This document shows positions 26,295 through 35,643 of a DNA stretch of 64,000 nucleotides, one piece after another. The stretch is from Emticicia aquatica (GTDB taxonomy: Bacteria; Bacteroidota; Bacteroidia; Cytophagales; Spirosomataceae). The stretch's first letter is position 1, and each line of letters opens with the position of its first letter. Made by a program: the position numbers and the translations under genes. Location: positions 1,446,001-1,510,000 of the forward strand of contig NZ_CAKLPY010000001.1 of the NCBI RefSeq assembly GCF_923079645.1, written 5' to 3'. The notes under the pieces are model-generated. The model was not told the DNA's origin. It worked only from the letters and a program-made list of their open reading frames with translations, and made no database searches.

Positions 26295-26702
26295 TTATCT
26301 TTTTGGGCCGATTGCATCATAAACAATAACTTTTTCCCATAAATAAGAATAATCTTCTACAAATTTTAGGTGAATTGGGTGTTTTTGATAAATTTCCTCT
26401 TCTTCCAAGTTATCAAAAAAACAAAGCCACGAAACTGCATAACCACGCTCAATAACCGAACGATTAGTTGAAGCTGGCGAACCAATATGAACCATTCGAA
26501 TAGTTGGTACTTTTGATAATTTTTCTAGGCCTTCTAACAATTTGGATTTATCAGCTTCACTATTTGGATTTTTTAACCAAAAATATACATGATGCACAAA
26601 TATATCTTTGATATTTTTTGCATCGGCAGTCGAAAAAGTTGCTGTCGCAGCCGTTGCTAAAGACACATTTTTTACAAAATTTCTACGAGAAAGGTTTTTC
26701 AT
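26295..26702 (-). CDS. Exported Dabb (stress-responsive alpha/beta barrel) protein
   Basis: A 135-residue protein. The leader MKNLSRRNFVKNVSLATAATATF has a twin arginine followed by an Ala/Thr-rich stretch, a Tat-like signal. The mature domain is a Dabb ferredoxin-like fold: it opens with DIFVHHVYFWLKN, has VHIGSPAST in the middle and ends with H-x-x-F-V-E-D (HLKFVEDYSYLWEK). Plant relatives act on polyketides, but bacterial ones are mostly uncharacterised and often accompany sugar-oxidising genes. It precedes the cupin gene by 59 bases and follows the broken aldo/keto reductase. Confidence 0.85.
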   Translation of the reverse strand: MKNLSRRNFVKNVSLATAATATFSTADAKNIKDIFVHHVYFWLKNPNSEADKSKLLEGLEKLSKVPTIRMVHIGSPASTNRSVIERGYAVSWLCFFDNLEEEEIYQKHPIHLKFVEDYSYLWEKVIVYDAIGPKR

Positions 26703-26723
26703 TTTACTAAATTATTTAAAAGA

Positions 26724-27710
26724 TTACCACAATTGATGAACTGATTTTTTGATAAATTTTGAATAAACTTCATTGATTTCAATTATTTGTTGCTGACTCA
26801 ACGCTGGAAAATTCAATGCTTCAAGATTAGCCAAAACTTGCTCTGGCCGAGACGCACCTGGAATAATTGTACTTATTTCGTCATGTTGTAAAATCCATTT
26901 GAGAGCAATTGGCGTTAAGTTTTCATTTTGGGGAAAAAGATTTTTTAGTGCATCAACAGCAACTAAGCCAGTTTCGTAATCTATGCCCGAAAAAGTTTCG
27001 CCCTTATCAAACATTTCGCCATTTCTATTAAAATTACGGTGGTCGCCAGCAGTGAAAGTTGAATGTTTTGAAAACTTTCCAGTCAATAATCCACTTGCCA
27101 AAGGCACTCAAACGATAATACCTACATTTTTCTTTTGAGCTTGCTCAAAAAACAATTCCGCTGGACGCTGACGAAATACATTGAATATAATTTGAACACT
27201 TGTTACATTTTCAAACTCAATGCCTTTCAATGCTTCTTCAACTTTTTCAACACTAATTCCAAGATTCAAAATTTTACCTTCATCTTTCAATCTATCGAAT
27301 AACTCAAAAATCTCTGGACGGTAATAAACTTCAGTGGGTGGACAATGTAACTGAATCAAATCAAGTGCTTCTAGTCCGATATTTTTAAGACTATTTTCAA
27401 CAAATTTTCGTAGAACGGCTGGTTTATACGCTTCATTCACATGTGGATTGAGTTGACGACCACATTTGGTTGCCACAAAAATTCGTTCAGAACGACTTTT
27501 TACAAATTTTCCGACAGCTTTCTCACTTTCGCCATCACTATAAACATCAGCCGTATCAATAAAATTAATACCCGAATCAACGGCTGCATTCAATATTTTT
27601 TCAGCATTTGCATGACTAAAATCATCACCCCATTTTCCACCAACTTGCCAAGTTCCAAGACTAATTTCAGAAATTTCAAATCCTGTTTTTCCTAATTTTC
27701 TGTATTTCAT
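26724..27710 (-). pseudogene. Aldo/keto reductase interrupted by an in-frame TGA
   Basis: The two halves (27710-27111 and 27107-26724) are in the same frame, separated only by a TGA at 27110-27108. Joined, they make an aldo/keto reductase of about 328 residues with DTADVYSDGESE (catalytic Tyr), ATKCGRQL (Lys), LIQLHCPPTE (His) and a C-terminal IPGASRPEQV NADPH site. Around the break the family usually reads ...ARVPLASGLLTGK; here it reads V-stop-VPLASGLLTGK. One C-to-T change (CGA to TGA) explains it. The rest is intact, so the mutation is recent or is a sequencing error. Without readthrough the second half, which includes the cofactor site, would be lost. A GTG directly after the stop could restart translation, but a half-barrel would not be active. 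Confidence 0.85.
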
Positions 27711-28007
27711 TTTTTATTCGAGCGTATATTTTATTTTGTTTATCTACTTTGATTTTCAACTTAAAGCTAAATTTCAATTACTAATTTCATCAAAAAATCA
27801 TTCAACTTTTAATCATTTCACTTATAAAAAAACTTTTTTCTTCAAAAACATTAACAATTTTGATTCAAATCTAAGGTTATATTTTTCGAATAAATTTTAA
27901 ATGAAATTTGCCATAAAATAGTACCACAATTATAAGTTAAAATATTTGAGAAATAGAAAAAAAGTTAGAAACCTATTTATAATGGTTAAAAAAGTATTAC
28001 TCTACGT

Positions 28008-29171
28008 TTAATTAGCATTTAGATTTTTTAAAGACGATTGTCGCACAATTAATTCCCCTTTAATTGTTTTGGTGAATGGCTGAAAGGTATCTTTATTTAT
28101 GATGTTTTCAATCAAAATGCTGGCCGCTTCTTGCCCAACTAAATATGGAAATTGATTGTAAACTGTCAAGGAAGGCTCAATTAAAGCCGCTAACAAATCA
28201 TCTCCGAATGCCGCCAAAGCAATTTCATCAGGAATTTTGATTGCTCTTCGCTTTAATTCCACAATCATTTCGATAGCATTGGCATAGTGAATCGTAAAAA
28301 TTGCATCAGGTTTTTCGCGTAAACTAAACCAATAATTTAAGGCATCAATTGACTCTTCATGCTTAAAATTACTATGAAAAATCAATTCATTTTCTATTGA
28401 AATACCATACTTTTTCAAAGCAGACAGATAACCATTTAGTCTTTTTTGACTAATTAATAAATCTTCAGGGCCAGCAAAAACAGCGATTTTTCGACAACCT
28501 TGTAAAATTAGATGTTCAACCAACCCAAAACTTCCTGCAAAATCTTCTTGAATAACTTTTGCCGTATCAAGTTCATCACAAACCCTATCAAAATGAACGA
28601 TTGGTAAACCTTTTTTTAGCTGTAATTTTACGTGTTCAAAAGTATTCGTTTCTTGTGAATGACTAATCAAAAGTCCATCCACTCGACTAGCAACCAATGC
28701 TTGAACATTTAAAGTTTCGGTATTGTGCGACTCGTTCGATTGGCAAATCATCACCCGATAACCAGCCTCGGAAGCTACTTTCTGAATTCCAGCAACAACT
28801 CCAGCAAAAAAAGGACGTTGAATGTCAGGGATCACCACGCCAATGGTGTGCGTTTCTCCCCGATGAAGGCTCTGAGCCAATAAATTGGGTCTATAATCTA
28901 GTTCGTTTGCTACTCTAATTATTTCGGCACGCGTATTTTCGTTGATTTCTGCACTATTATTCAAAGCACGAGACACGGTTGAAGGAGCTACTCCCAAGAC
29001 TTTTGCAACGTCAATAATTGTGGTTTGGTGTTGTTTTTTTGATGTTGATGGATTCGGTGGAGTAACTGAAAAATATACGTCACAAGCTTTGCAAAAAAGT
29101 CTTTGTTTACCTCGAACAAAACCTGAACGAATAATATTTTCTACTTTTCCACATTTTACACAAGCAATCAT
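28008..29171 (-). CDS. LacI-family regulator with N-terminal zinc ribbon
   Basis: A 387-residue regulator. The LacI helix-turn-helix is at about residues 51-75 (TIIDVAKVLGVAPSTVSRAL), with the usual hinge continuing to YRPNLLAQSL, and a periplasmic-binding-protein-like sensor domain follows (HTIGVVIPDIQRPFF onwards). The unusual part is residues 1-35: C4-x2-C7 and C27-x2-C30 around a basic SGFVRGKQR segment, a zinc ribbon like that at the start of IS1-type transposases (InsA). It adds about 45 residues before the HTH. It faces the exported oxidoreductase operon across a gap with perfect palindromes and probably controls that operon, and perhaps itself. Confidence 0.9.
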   Translation of the reverse strand: MIACVKCGKVENIIRSGFVRGKQRLFCKACDVYFSVTPPNPSTSKKQHQTTIIDVAKVLGVAPSTVSRALNNSAEINENTRAEIIRVANELDYRPNLLAQSLHRGETHTIGVVIPDIQRPFFAGVVAGIQKVASEAGYRVMICQSNESHNTETLNVQALVASRVDGLLISHSQETNTFEHVKLQLKKGLPIVHFDRVCDELDTAKVIQEDFAGSFGLVEHLILQGCRKIAVFAGPEDLLISQKRLNGYLSALKKYGISIENELIFHSNFKHEESIDALNYWFSLREKPDAIFTIHYANAIEMIVELKRRAIKIPDEIALAAFGDDLLAALIEPSLTVYNQFPYLVGQEAASILIENIINKDTFQPFTKTIKGELIVRQSSLKNLNAN

Positions 29172-29524
29172 AAATATAACTATTCTAATATTTTCATCTG
29201 AGAAACTTCTATTTTATTAAACATTCAGTATTGAAATTTAATAATACAATTTCAATATAATTTATAAATTTAAGAATAAAAAATAACTATCGGAAACGTT
29301 TCCGAAAACGAATTCGATAGTTTTCGAATTCCATAAATTAAAATAGCGTATTATTTTTTTGTAAAACTTAAAAAGAAACCTATTTTTATAATAGCTAATA
29401 AAAAATAAAGGAAAGCAATCTATTTTTCAGTCAAAATTACGGATTAATTTTATTCAACAATGAAAACAAAATTGTACTTTTCCATTATTCCAACGAACAT
29501 CTAACAATTCAATAAATATAAACG
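29172..29524. other. Divergent intergenic region (353 bases)
   Basis: No coding potential was seen. It holds the palindrome cluster listed separately (29291-29331) and otherwise AT-rich sequence. No clear TAnnTTTG box was found for either gene. Confidence 0.6.
29291..29331. promoter_or_regulatory. Operator cluster: LacI-type palindrome and nested inverted repeats
   Basis: CGGAAACGTTTCCG (29291-29304) is a perfect 14-base palindrome with the central AACGTT typical of LacI-family operators. Directly beside it, CGAAAAC and GTTTTCG (29303-29309 and 29320-29326) form one inverted repeat, and GAATTCG and CGAATTC (29310-29316 and 29325-29331) form another. They share bases, so only one pairing can exist at a time. 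The cluster lies 120 bases from the regulator start and 193 bases from the oxidoreductase start. It is the likely binding site of the zinc-ribbon LacI protein (inference). Confidence 0.65.
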
Positions 29525-30862
29525 ATGATAAAAAAAATTGGATTTGGGCTTATTTTTATTGCAAATGTAATTTTTGCACAAAATAAACCTGTGAAGTTTA
29601 TTACACTTGACCCTGGTCATTTTCATGCAGCATTGGTTCAAAACAAAATGTATGAAAATGTAGAACCAATAGTCAATGTTTATGCTCCTGCAGGGCAAGA
29701 TTTGCAAGACCATCTGAAACGCATTGAAAGCTATAATGCACGAACTAAAAATCCGACACATTGGAAAGAAAATGTTTATCAAGGCAATGATTTCTTTGAG
29801 AAAATGATTTCAGAAAAGAATGGAAATGTTTTAATTATTGCTGGAAATAATCGAAAAAAGACCGAATATATTCTAAAAACTGCCGAAGCAGGCATCAATA
29901 TTTTGGCCGATAAACCAATGTGCATTGATGCAAAAGGATATGAACTCCTGAAAAAAGCTTTCGTTGTGGCTAAGAAAAACAATATTCTGCTTTATGATAT
30001 TATGACTGAACGGTCAGAAATTACCACAATTTTACAGAAAGAATTATTGCATACACCAGCAATCTTTGGAAAATTAGAACAAGGAACACCACAAAATCCA
30101 GCAATTTTCACTGAAAGTATTCATTATTTTTATAAGTACGTTTCTGGGAGTCCACTCAAACGACCAACTTGGTTTATGGATGTTTCACAACAAGGCGAAG
30201 GCATTGCAGATGTGATGGTTCATTTAGTAGATTTGGCTCAATGGGCAAGTTTTCCAAATATTTCGTTGACAAACAAAGATGTTAAAATAAATTCTGCCAA
30301 ACGCTGGCCAACACCCATGACACTCAGTCAATTTTCGACCATAACTGGCGTTTCAATATTTCCTGATTTTTTAAAAAAAGATTTAATGAATGACTCGACT
30401 ATCAATGTTTTTGCAAATGGTGAAATCAATTATAGTTTGCGGGGAGTTCACACAAAATTGCGAGCATTATGGAATTATAGTGCTTCCGAAGGTGGCGATA
30501 CGCATTTTTCGGTTATGAGAGGCACGAAAGCAAATATTGAAATTAGACAAGGAAAGGCAGAAAAATTTGTACCACAATTGTACATCAAACCAATCAATCT
30601 TTCCGAAAATGAACTGAATCTAGCCTTTGAAAACCTAAAAAATAAATTTCCAGGCATTAGCCTTATCAAGCAAAATTCTGAATGGTTAGTACAAATCCCT
30701 GATTCGTACCGCACTGGCCATGAAGCTCATTTCGGTGAAGTAATGGATCGTTTTTTAGATTATCAAGCAAAAAAACAATTACCCGAATGGGAAGTACCAA
30801 ATATGCTTTTAAAATATTATATCACAACAAAAGCCTTAGAAATAGCTAAATCAGCACGATAA
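29525..30862 (+). CDS. Exported Gfo/Idh/MocA-type oxidoreductase
   Basis: A 445-residue protein with a Sec signal peptide (cleavage near IFAQN). The domain pattern is that of putative oxidoreductases with a Gfo/Idh/MocA Rossmann domain: LDPGHFHAALVQNKMY, NVLIIAGNNRKKTEYI, and ILADKPMC in place of the EKP motif. A long C-terminal domain follows, with GEGIADVMVHLVDLAQW, a conserved His/Asp block. NAD(P) would have to be bound before or after export, which is unusual for a Sec substrate. It heads the plus-strand operon; the DUF6807 gene starts three bases after its stop. Confidence 0.85.
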   Translation: MIKKIGFGLIFIANVIFAQNKPVKFITLDPGHFHAALVQNKMYENVEPIVNVYAPAGQDLQDHLKRIESYNARTKNPTHWKENVYQGNDFFEKMISEKNGNVLIIAGNNRKKTEYILKTAEAGINILADKPMCIDAKGYELLKKAFVVAKKNNILLYDIMTERSEITTILQKELLHTPAIFGKLEQGTPQNPAIFTESIHYFYKYVSGSPLKRPTWFMDVSQQGEGIADVMVHLVDLAQWASFPNISLTNKDVKINSAKRWPTPMTLSQFSTITGVSIFPDFLKKDLMNDSTINVFANGEINYSLRGVHTKLRALWNYSASEGGDTHFSVMRGTKANIEIRQGKAEKFVPQLYIKPINLSENELNLAFENLKNKFPGISLIKQNSEWLVQIPDSYRTGHEAHFGEVMDRFLDYQAKKQLPEWEVPNMLLKYYITTKALEIAKSAR

Positions 30863-30865
30863 TCA

Positions 30866-31756
30866 ATGAAAACAAAATTAACTATATTATTGATTTGCGG
30901 AATTTGTATCAATGTATTTGGACAAGCCAAAATTGTTGCACAAAAATTCAATTCAAAAATTGATATTAGTATCAACAATAACCTTTTTACGAGTTATATT
31001 TTTTCACAAGATGAAAAATATCCTTTCTTTTTTCCTGTAAATGGCCCGTCAAATGCCAGCGTAACTTCTATGAGAAATGGAAATTATCCGCATCATAGTT
31101 CATTATTTTTTGGTTGCGATAAAGTAAATGGTGGTAATTATTGGCAAGAAGGACTTGAAAGAGGGCAAATTATTTCGCTGCGAGCAGATATTATTGAATC
31201 AGGTAATGATAAAGTTGTGATTGAAGATGAATGTATTTGGCGACGACCAAATGCCAACGCTCCGATAAAAGATTTACGCAAAATTACTATCACCGCTCCT
31301 TCTAAAGAGCTTTTTCAAATTGATTTTGATATTATAATGGAAATGCTCATGGATGTGGTTATTGAAAAAACTAATCACTCACTTTTTAGTGGACGAATGG
31401 ATGCAGACCTTGCGGTAATTAACGGCGGTACAATGATTAATGCCAATGGAGAAAAAGGAGAAAAAGAAACATTTGGAAAAAAATCTGCATGGATAGATTT
31501 TTATGGCAAACGAGGCGATAAAATAGAAGGAATGGCTATTTTTCAACATCCATCAAACGAATGGTATCCTTCACCTTGGTTTACTAGAGACTATGGTTTC
31601 TTTTCTCCAACACCCATGTATTGGCCTTCAAACGATAAAGAAACAACTTTAAAAAAAGGTCAAACAATCAAATTAAAATATCGTGTAATTGTACATTCAG
31701 GAGATGTAATTTCGGCAAAAATTGCTGAACAATTTGAAAAGTATAAAGCTGAGTAA
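30866..31756 (+). CDS. Exported DUF6807 (PmoA-like) protein
   Basis: A 296-residue protein with a Sec signal peptide (cleavage near VFGQA). Features are the early YPFFFPVNGPSN, a PHHSSLFFGCDKVNGGNYW block and a C-terminal PSPWFTRDYGFFSPTP with a GQTIKLKYRVIVH strand. These are the hallmarks of DUF6807, once named methane oxygenase PmoA by mistake; the family is now thought to be carbohydrate-related. The three-base gap behind the oxidoreductase indicates a shared transcript and a linked reaction. The substrate is unknown. Confidence 0.85.
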   Translation: MKTKLTILLICGICINVFGQAKIVAQKFNSKIDISINNNLFTSYIFSQDEKYPFFFPVNGPSNASVTSMRNGNYPHHSSLFFGCDKVNGGNYWQEGLERGQIISLRADIIESGNDKVVIEDECIWRRPNANAPIKDLRKITITAPSKELFQIDFDIIMEMLMDVVIEKTNHSLFSGRMDADLAVINGGTMINANGEKGEKETFGKKSAWIDFYGKRGDKIEGMAIFQHPSNEWYPSPWFTRDYGFFSPTPMYWPSNDKETTLKKGQTIKLKYRVIVHSGDVISAKIAEQFEKYKAE

Positions 31757-31800
31757 TACCGTTTAAAATAAAGAAATTCAACCTTAATTATAAAATAATT

Positions 31801-33180
31801 ATGAATCGTAGAAAATTTATTGGGCAAACCATTACTGGAGTTGCAGCTTCAACGATAGGCATCCCAACCATTGTTCCATCGTCTGTTTTTGGTAAAAATG
31901 CCCCAAGTAATAAAATTAATATTGGGCAAATTGGCTGTGGTAGAATCGGACGTGACCACGATATGCCAGGTACAATGCAACATGATATTGCCCGTATGAT
32001 TGCTGTTTGTGATCTAGACAGTAATCGCTTGAAAGACGGCAAGTTACACGTCGAAAATTATTACCAAAAGAAAACTGGTAATAACAAATACGTTGATGTA
32101 AAAATGTATGACGATTATCGAGAACTACTTTTGAATAAAGATATTGATGCCGTTGTAATTAGTACTCCTGATTTTTGGCACGCTCAACCTGCCATTGAAG
32201 CAGCATTGGCGGGAAAAGATATTTATTTACAAAAACCCACTTCGCTTACAATTGCCGAAGGCCGTTTATTAAGTGATGTAATTAAGAAAACGGGCAGAAT
32301 TTTGCAAGTTGGTACACAACAACGTTCATCAGCTCAGTTTAGAATTGCCGCAGAATTGGTTCGAAATGGTCGCATAGGAAAACTACATACCGTAAAAGTT
32401 GGCCTTCCTGGTGACCCATCTGGGCCAGCAGCTCCAGCGATGCCAGTTCCTAAAGGTTTTAATTATGATATGTGGCTAGGCTCAACGCCAGAAATTCCTT
32501 ATACCGAAATTGGCGTTCATCCACAAGTTGGCTATGGTCGCCCTGGTTGGCTAAGAGTTGAACAATTTGGAGCAGGAATGATAACAGGTTGGGGACAGCA
32601 CCACTTCGATTCGGCTGCCTGGGGAATGGACACAGAATATACTGGCCCAACCTCAATTCAAGCCGTAGCTGAATTTCCAAAATCAGGATTATGGAATGTT
32701 CATGGTGATTTTATGGTAAAAGCTGACTATGCCAATGGCGTAACGATGTACACAAGCGGAGGATTTCCAAATGGTATTCGCTATGAAGGAACAGAAGGTT
32801 GGATTTTTGTATCAAGAGGAGATTATGTTGCTTCTGCAAGTGACCCTGTTTCTCAAGCAAAAAGTAGTAAAGCATTAGATGCAAGCGACCCTAAAATATT
32901 GACGTCTGTTATTGGTGAAAATGAAATTCATTTATATAAAAGCACCGAGCAGCACGGCAATTGGTTAGATTGTATCCAAAGTAGAAAAGAGCCGATTTCA
33001 CCCGCTGAAATTGGTCATCGAACTTGTAGTGTTTGTTTGATAAGCCATATTGCCATGAAACTACCAAGAAAACTAACTTGGAATCCAGTTACAGAACGCT
33101 TTGTAAATGACGATGAAGCAAATGCGATGCTTTCACGCACACAAAGAAAACCTTATGGAACAAATTACATAAAAATGTAA
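31801..33180 (+). CDS. Tat-exported Gfo/Idh/MocA oxidoreductase
   Basis: A 459-residue protein. MNRRKFIGQTITGVAAS is a Tat signal with the twin arginine. Then come the nucleotide-binding INIGQIGCGRIGRDHD, DAVVISTPDFWHA, and DIYLQKPTSLT, where the EKP motif has become QKP. The second domain carries GWGQHHFDSAAWGMDTE, a typical catalytic His/Asp block. Tat export with a prebound NAD(P) is known for glucose-fructose oxidoreductase. It is probably a periplasmic dehydrogenase or hydrolase-like enzyme acting on glycosides. It follows the DUF6807 gene by 44 bases. Confidence 0.9.
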   Translation: MNRRKFIGQTITGVAASTIGIPTIVPSSVFGKNAPSNKINIGQIGCGRIGRDHDMPGTMQHDIARMIAVCDLDSNRLKDGKLHVENYYQKKTGNNKYVDVKMYDDYRELLLNKDIDAVVISTPDFWHAQPAIEAALAGKDIYLQKPTSLTIAEGRLLSDVIKKTGRILQVGTQQRSSAQFRIAAELVRNGRIGKLHTVKVGLPGDPSGPAAPAMPVPKGFNYDMWLGSTPEIPYTEIGVHPQVGYGRPGWLRVEQFGAGMITGWGQHHFDSAAWGMDTEYTGPTSIQAVAEFPKSGLWNVHGDFMVKADYANGVTMYTSGGFPNGIRYEGTEGWIFVSRGDYVASASDPVSQAKSSKALDASDPKILTSVIGENEIHLYKSTEQHGNWLDCIQSRKEPISPAEIGHRTCSVCLISHIAMKLPRKLTWNPVTERFVNDDEANAMLSRTQRKPYGTNYIKM

Positions 33181-33250
33181 AATTAGAATCAAAATTTTGT
33201 ATTCAACGCTTCAGAAGAATCAAGAACTTTAATTCTTTACCTTAAAAAAA

Positions 33251-34411
33251 ATGGAAAACAACAATAGAAGAAATTTTCTCAAAAAATCAAGTTCTGCTGC
33301 AGCTGGTCTAATGGCTATTCCTATGTTTCAAAACAATGATTTGGGACACTATAAAACTGAAAAAGTAGTCGCCACTAAACAAGCAAATTACGAAAACCCT
33401 CGCCTTCGTTTTTCGGTTATTGGCATGAATCACGGTCATATTTATAGCCAAGTAGAGGCCGTAAAAAAAGGTGGTGGTCAATTGGTTTCATATTTTGCAA
33501 AAGAAGCAAATCTAATTGCTGATTTTGCAAAACGCTATCCTGAGGCCAAATTAGTAAAAGATGAAAAAGAGATTTTAGAAGATAAAACAATCCAACTTGT
33601 TTTGAGTTCGGCCATTGCATCCGAAAGAGCTCCTTTGGGAATTCGGGTAATGAAATCTGGAAAAGATTTTATGTCTGATAAGCCAGGAATTACAACTTTG
33701 GAGCAGCTTGCAGAAGTGCGTAGTGTCCAAAAAGCAACTGGTCGAATCTATTCGATCATGTACAGCGAACGCTTTGAAAATAGAGCAACCGTAAAGGCTG
33801 GTGAATTAGTGAAATCTGGGGCAATTGGCAATGTAATTCAAACAATTGGTCTTGGACCACATCGAATGAATACCAAAACTAGACCTGAATGGTTTTTTGA
33901 TAGAGATTTGTTTGGTGGAATTATTACTGATATTGGCTCTCATCAATTTGACCAATATCTCTATTTTACAGGTTCTAAACAAGCAGATATTATTGCTTCT
34001 CAAATTGGAAATGTTCATCATCCTGAGTTTCCGAAGTTTGAAGATTTTGGTGATGTAATGTTACGTGGAGATGGTGGAATGGGCTATATTCGAGTTGATT
34101 GGTTTACGCCCGATGGTTTAAAAACATGGGGTGATGGAAGATTGACAATTTTAGGAACTGAAGGTTTTATCGAAATTCGTAAAAACATTGATATTGGCGG
34201 TCGTGAAGGTGGAAGTCACTTGTTTTTAACAGATAATAAAGAAACAAAATATTTTGATTGTACTGCACAAAACTTGCCTTACGGCTCACTTTTGGTTGAT
34301 GACATTTTGAATAGAACTGAAACGGCAATGACACAAGAACATTGTTTTTTTGCAACTGAACTCGCTTTAAAAGCCCAAAAAAATGCCCAAAGAATTAAAC
34401 TTTCAAAGTAA
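33251..34411 (+). CDS. Exported Gfo/Idh/MocA oxidoreductase (second Tat-like)
   Basis: A 386-residue protein. The leader NNRRNFLKKSSSAAAGLMAIP is Tat-like. The Rossmann part has LRFSVIGMNHGHIYSQ, IQLVLSSAIASERAPLG and DFMSDKPGITT (the EKP motif as DKP). The C-terminal domain has IITDIGSHQFDQYLYFTG, a GxHxxD-like block. It is a paralogue of the two preceding oxidoreductases but distant from them. The gene lies 70 bases after the previous one and 36 before uxuA. Substrate not predictable. Confidence 0.88.
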   Translation: MENNNRRNFLKKSSSAAAGLMAIPMFQNNDLGHYKTEKVVATKQANYENPRLRFSVIGMNHGHIYSQVEAVKKGGGQLVSYFAKEANLIADFAKRYPEAKLVKDEKEILEDKTIQLVLSSAIASERAPLGIRVMKSGKDFMSDKPGITTLEQLAEVRSVQKATGRIYSIMYSERFENRATVKAGELVKSGAIGNVIQTIGLGPHRMNTKTRPEWFFDRDLFGGIITDIGSHQFDQYLYFTGSKQADIIASQIGNVHHPEFPKFEDFGDVMLRGDGGMGYIRVDWFTPDGLKTWGDGRLTILGTEGFIEIRKNIDIGGREGGSHLFLTDNKETKYFDCTAQNLPYGSLLVDDILNRTETAMTQEHCFFATELALKAQKNAQRIKLSK

Positions 34412-34447
34412 AAATAAGGCTTAAATAGTTTATTTTAGTTATAAGAT

Positions 34448-35641
34448 ATGATACACACAATGCGTTGGTTTGGGCCAAACGACCCAGTTTCTTTAATGGA
34501 TATTCGTCAAGCTGGTTGTACTGGGGTGGTTTCGGCTTTGCATCAAATCCCAGTGGGGGAAGTCTGGTCAGTTGAGGCAATTAAAGAAAGAATTCAAATA
34601 ATCGAAAAAGATAACGACAGATTTATTCCATTAAAGTGGATGGTTGTTGAAAGCTTGCCTGTCCATGAAGACATAAAAAAGGGCTTACCGACTTGCGAAT
34701 ATTTCATCGAAAATTACAAGCAATCGTTACAGAATTTGGCCAAATGTGGCATTCAAACGGTTTGTTACAATTTTATGCCAGTTTTGGATTGGTCTCGTAC
34801 TAATCTAAATTATGAAATGCCTGACGGCTCGAAAGCACTGCGTTTTGTTTGGGAAGATTTTGCAATTTTCGATTTGTACATTTTGAAACGCCCAAATGCT
34901 GAAAAAGATTACGAAATTGCTGTTCGGGAATCCGCAAAAAAGAAGTTTGAAACAATGAGTCAAACCGAAATCAAGACACTCAAAAATACAGCACTTTTGG
35001 GTTTACCTGGCTCGGAAGAAGCATTCGATTTGAATACTTTTCAAGGATTATTAGATAATTATGCCCACATCGGTGATGCCGAATTGAGAGCTAATTTGTA
35101 TTATTTCATTCAACAAATAGCTCCTTTTGCCCAAGAAATTGGCATTAATTTGTGTATTCATCCCGATGACCCTCCAAAGTCATTATTGGGTTTGCCCAGA
35201 GTTGTAAGCACCGAAAATGATTTGGCTCAACTAATGAATGCTTGCGATACAATTGCGAATGGTATAACTTTTTGCACTGGTTCGTTGGGCGTTCGTGAAG
35301 ACAATAATTTGCCAAATATGATTGAAAAATTTGGCGAGCGAATTCATTTTATTCATTTAAGAACAACTAAAAGAGAAGAAAATCCACTGAACTTTCATGA
35401 AGCAGCTCATTTGAATGGAGATGTTGATATGTACGAAGTTGTAAAAGCAATTATTAACGAGCAAAATCGTAGAAAAAAAGTTGGTAAAGGAAACATTTCG
35501 ATTCCGATGCGACCTGACCATGGACATCAAATGTTAGACGATTTGAACAAAAAAACATATCCAGGATATTCTGCAATTGGACGCTTGAAAGGCTTAGCTG
35601 AATTAAGAGGCCTAGAAATGGCTATCGAAAAAAGTATTTAG
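34448..35641 (+). CDS. uxuA: Mannonate dehydratase
   Basis: A 397-residue enzyme of the UxuA family. The N-terminus has the standard [22 protein letters not shown]; later come [29 protein letters not shown] and MRPDHGHQM. These contribute the Cys/His/Asp metal site and the catalytic region. It converts D-mannonate to 2-keto-3-deoxy-D-gluconate in glucuronate breakdown. The length is normal. It is cytoplasmic, unlike the preceding exported oxidoreductases. Together with the GH67 and SDR genes downstream it gives a near-complete glucuronate branch; the UxaC isomerase is not in the window. Confidence 0.96.
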   Translation: MIHTMRWFGPNDPVSLMDIRQAGCTGVVSALHQIPVGEVWSVEAIKERIQIIEKDNDRFIPLKWMVVESLPVHEDIKKGLPTCEYFIENYKQSLQNLAKCGIQTVCYNFMPVLDWSRTNLNYEMPDGSKALRFVWEDFAIFDLYILKRPNAEKDYEIAVRESAKKKFETMSQTEIKTLKNTALLGLPGSEEAFDLNTFQGLLDNYAHIGDAELRANLYYFIQQIAPFAQEIGINLCIHPDDPPKSLLGLPRVVSTENDLAQLMNACDTIANGITFCTGSLGVREDNNLPNMIEKFGERIHFIHLRTTKREENPLNFHEAAHLNGDVDMYEVVKAIINEQNRRKKVGKGNISIPMRPDHGHQMLDDLNKKTYPGYSAIGRLKGLAELRGLEMAIEKSI

Positions 35642-35643
35642 AA

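Noticed and set aside
27108..27110. Selenocysteine or programmed recoding at the TGA
   Set aside because: The family has Arg, not Cys, at this place and no selenocysteine-type hairpin was seen directly after the codon.
28008..29171. Insertion sequence remnant
   Set aside because: The zinc ribbon resembles IS1 InsA, but it is fused in frame to a complete regulator, with no transposase or terminal repeats around it.
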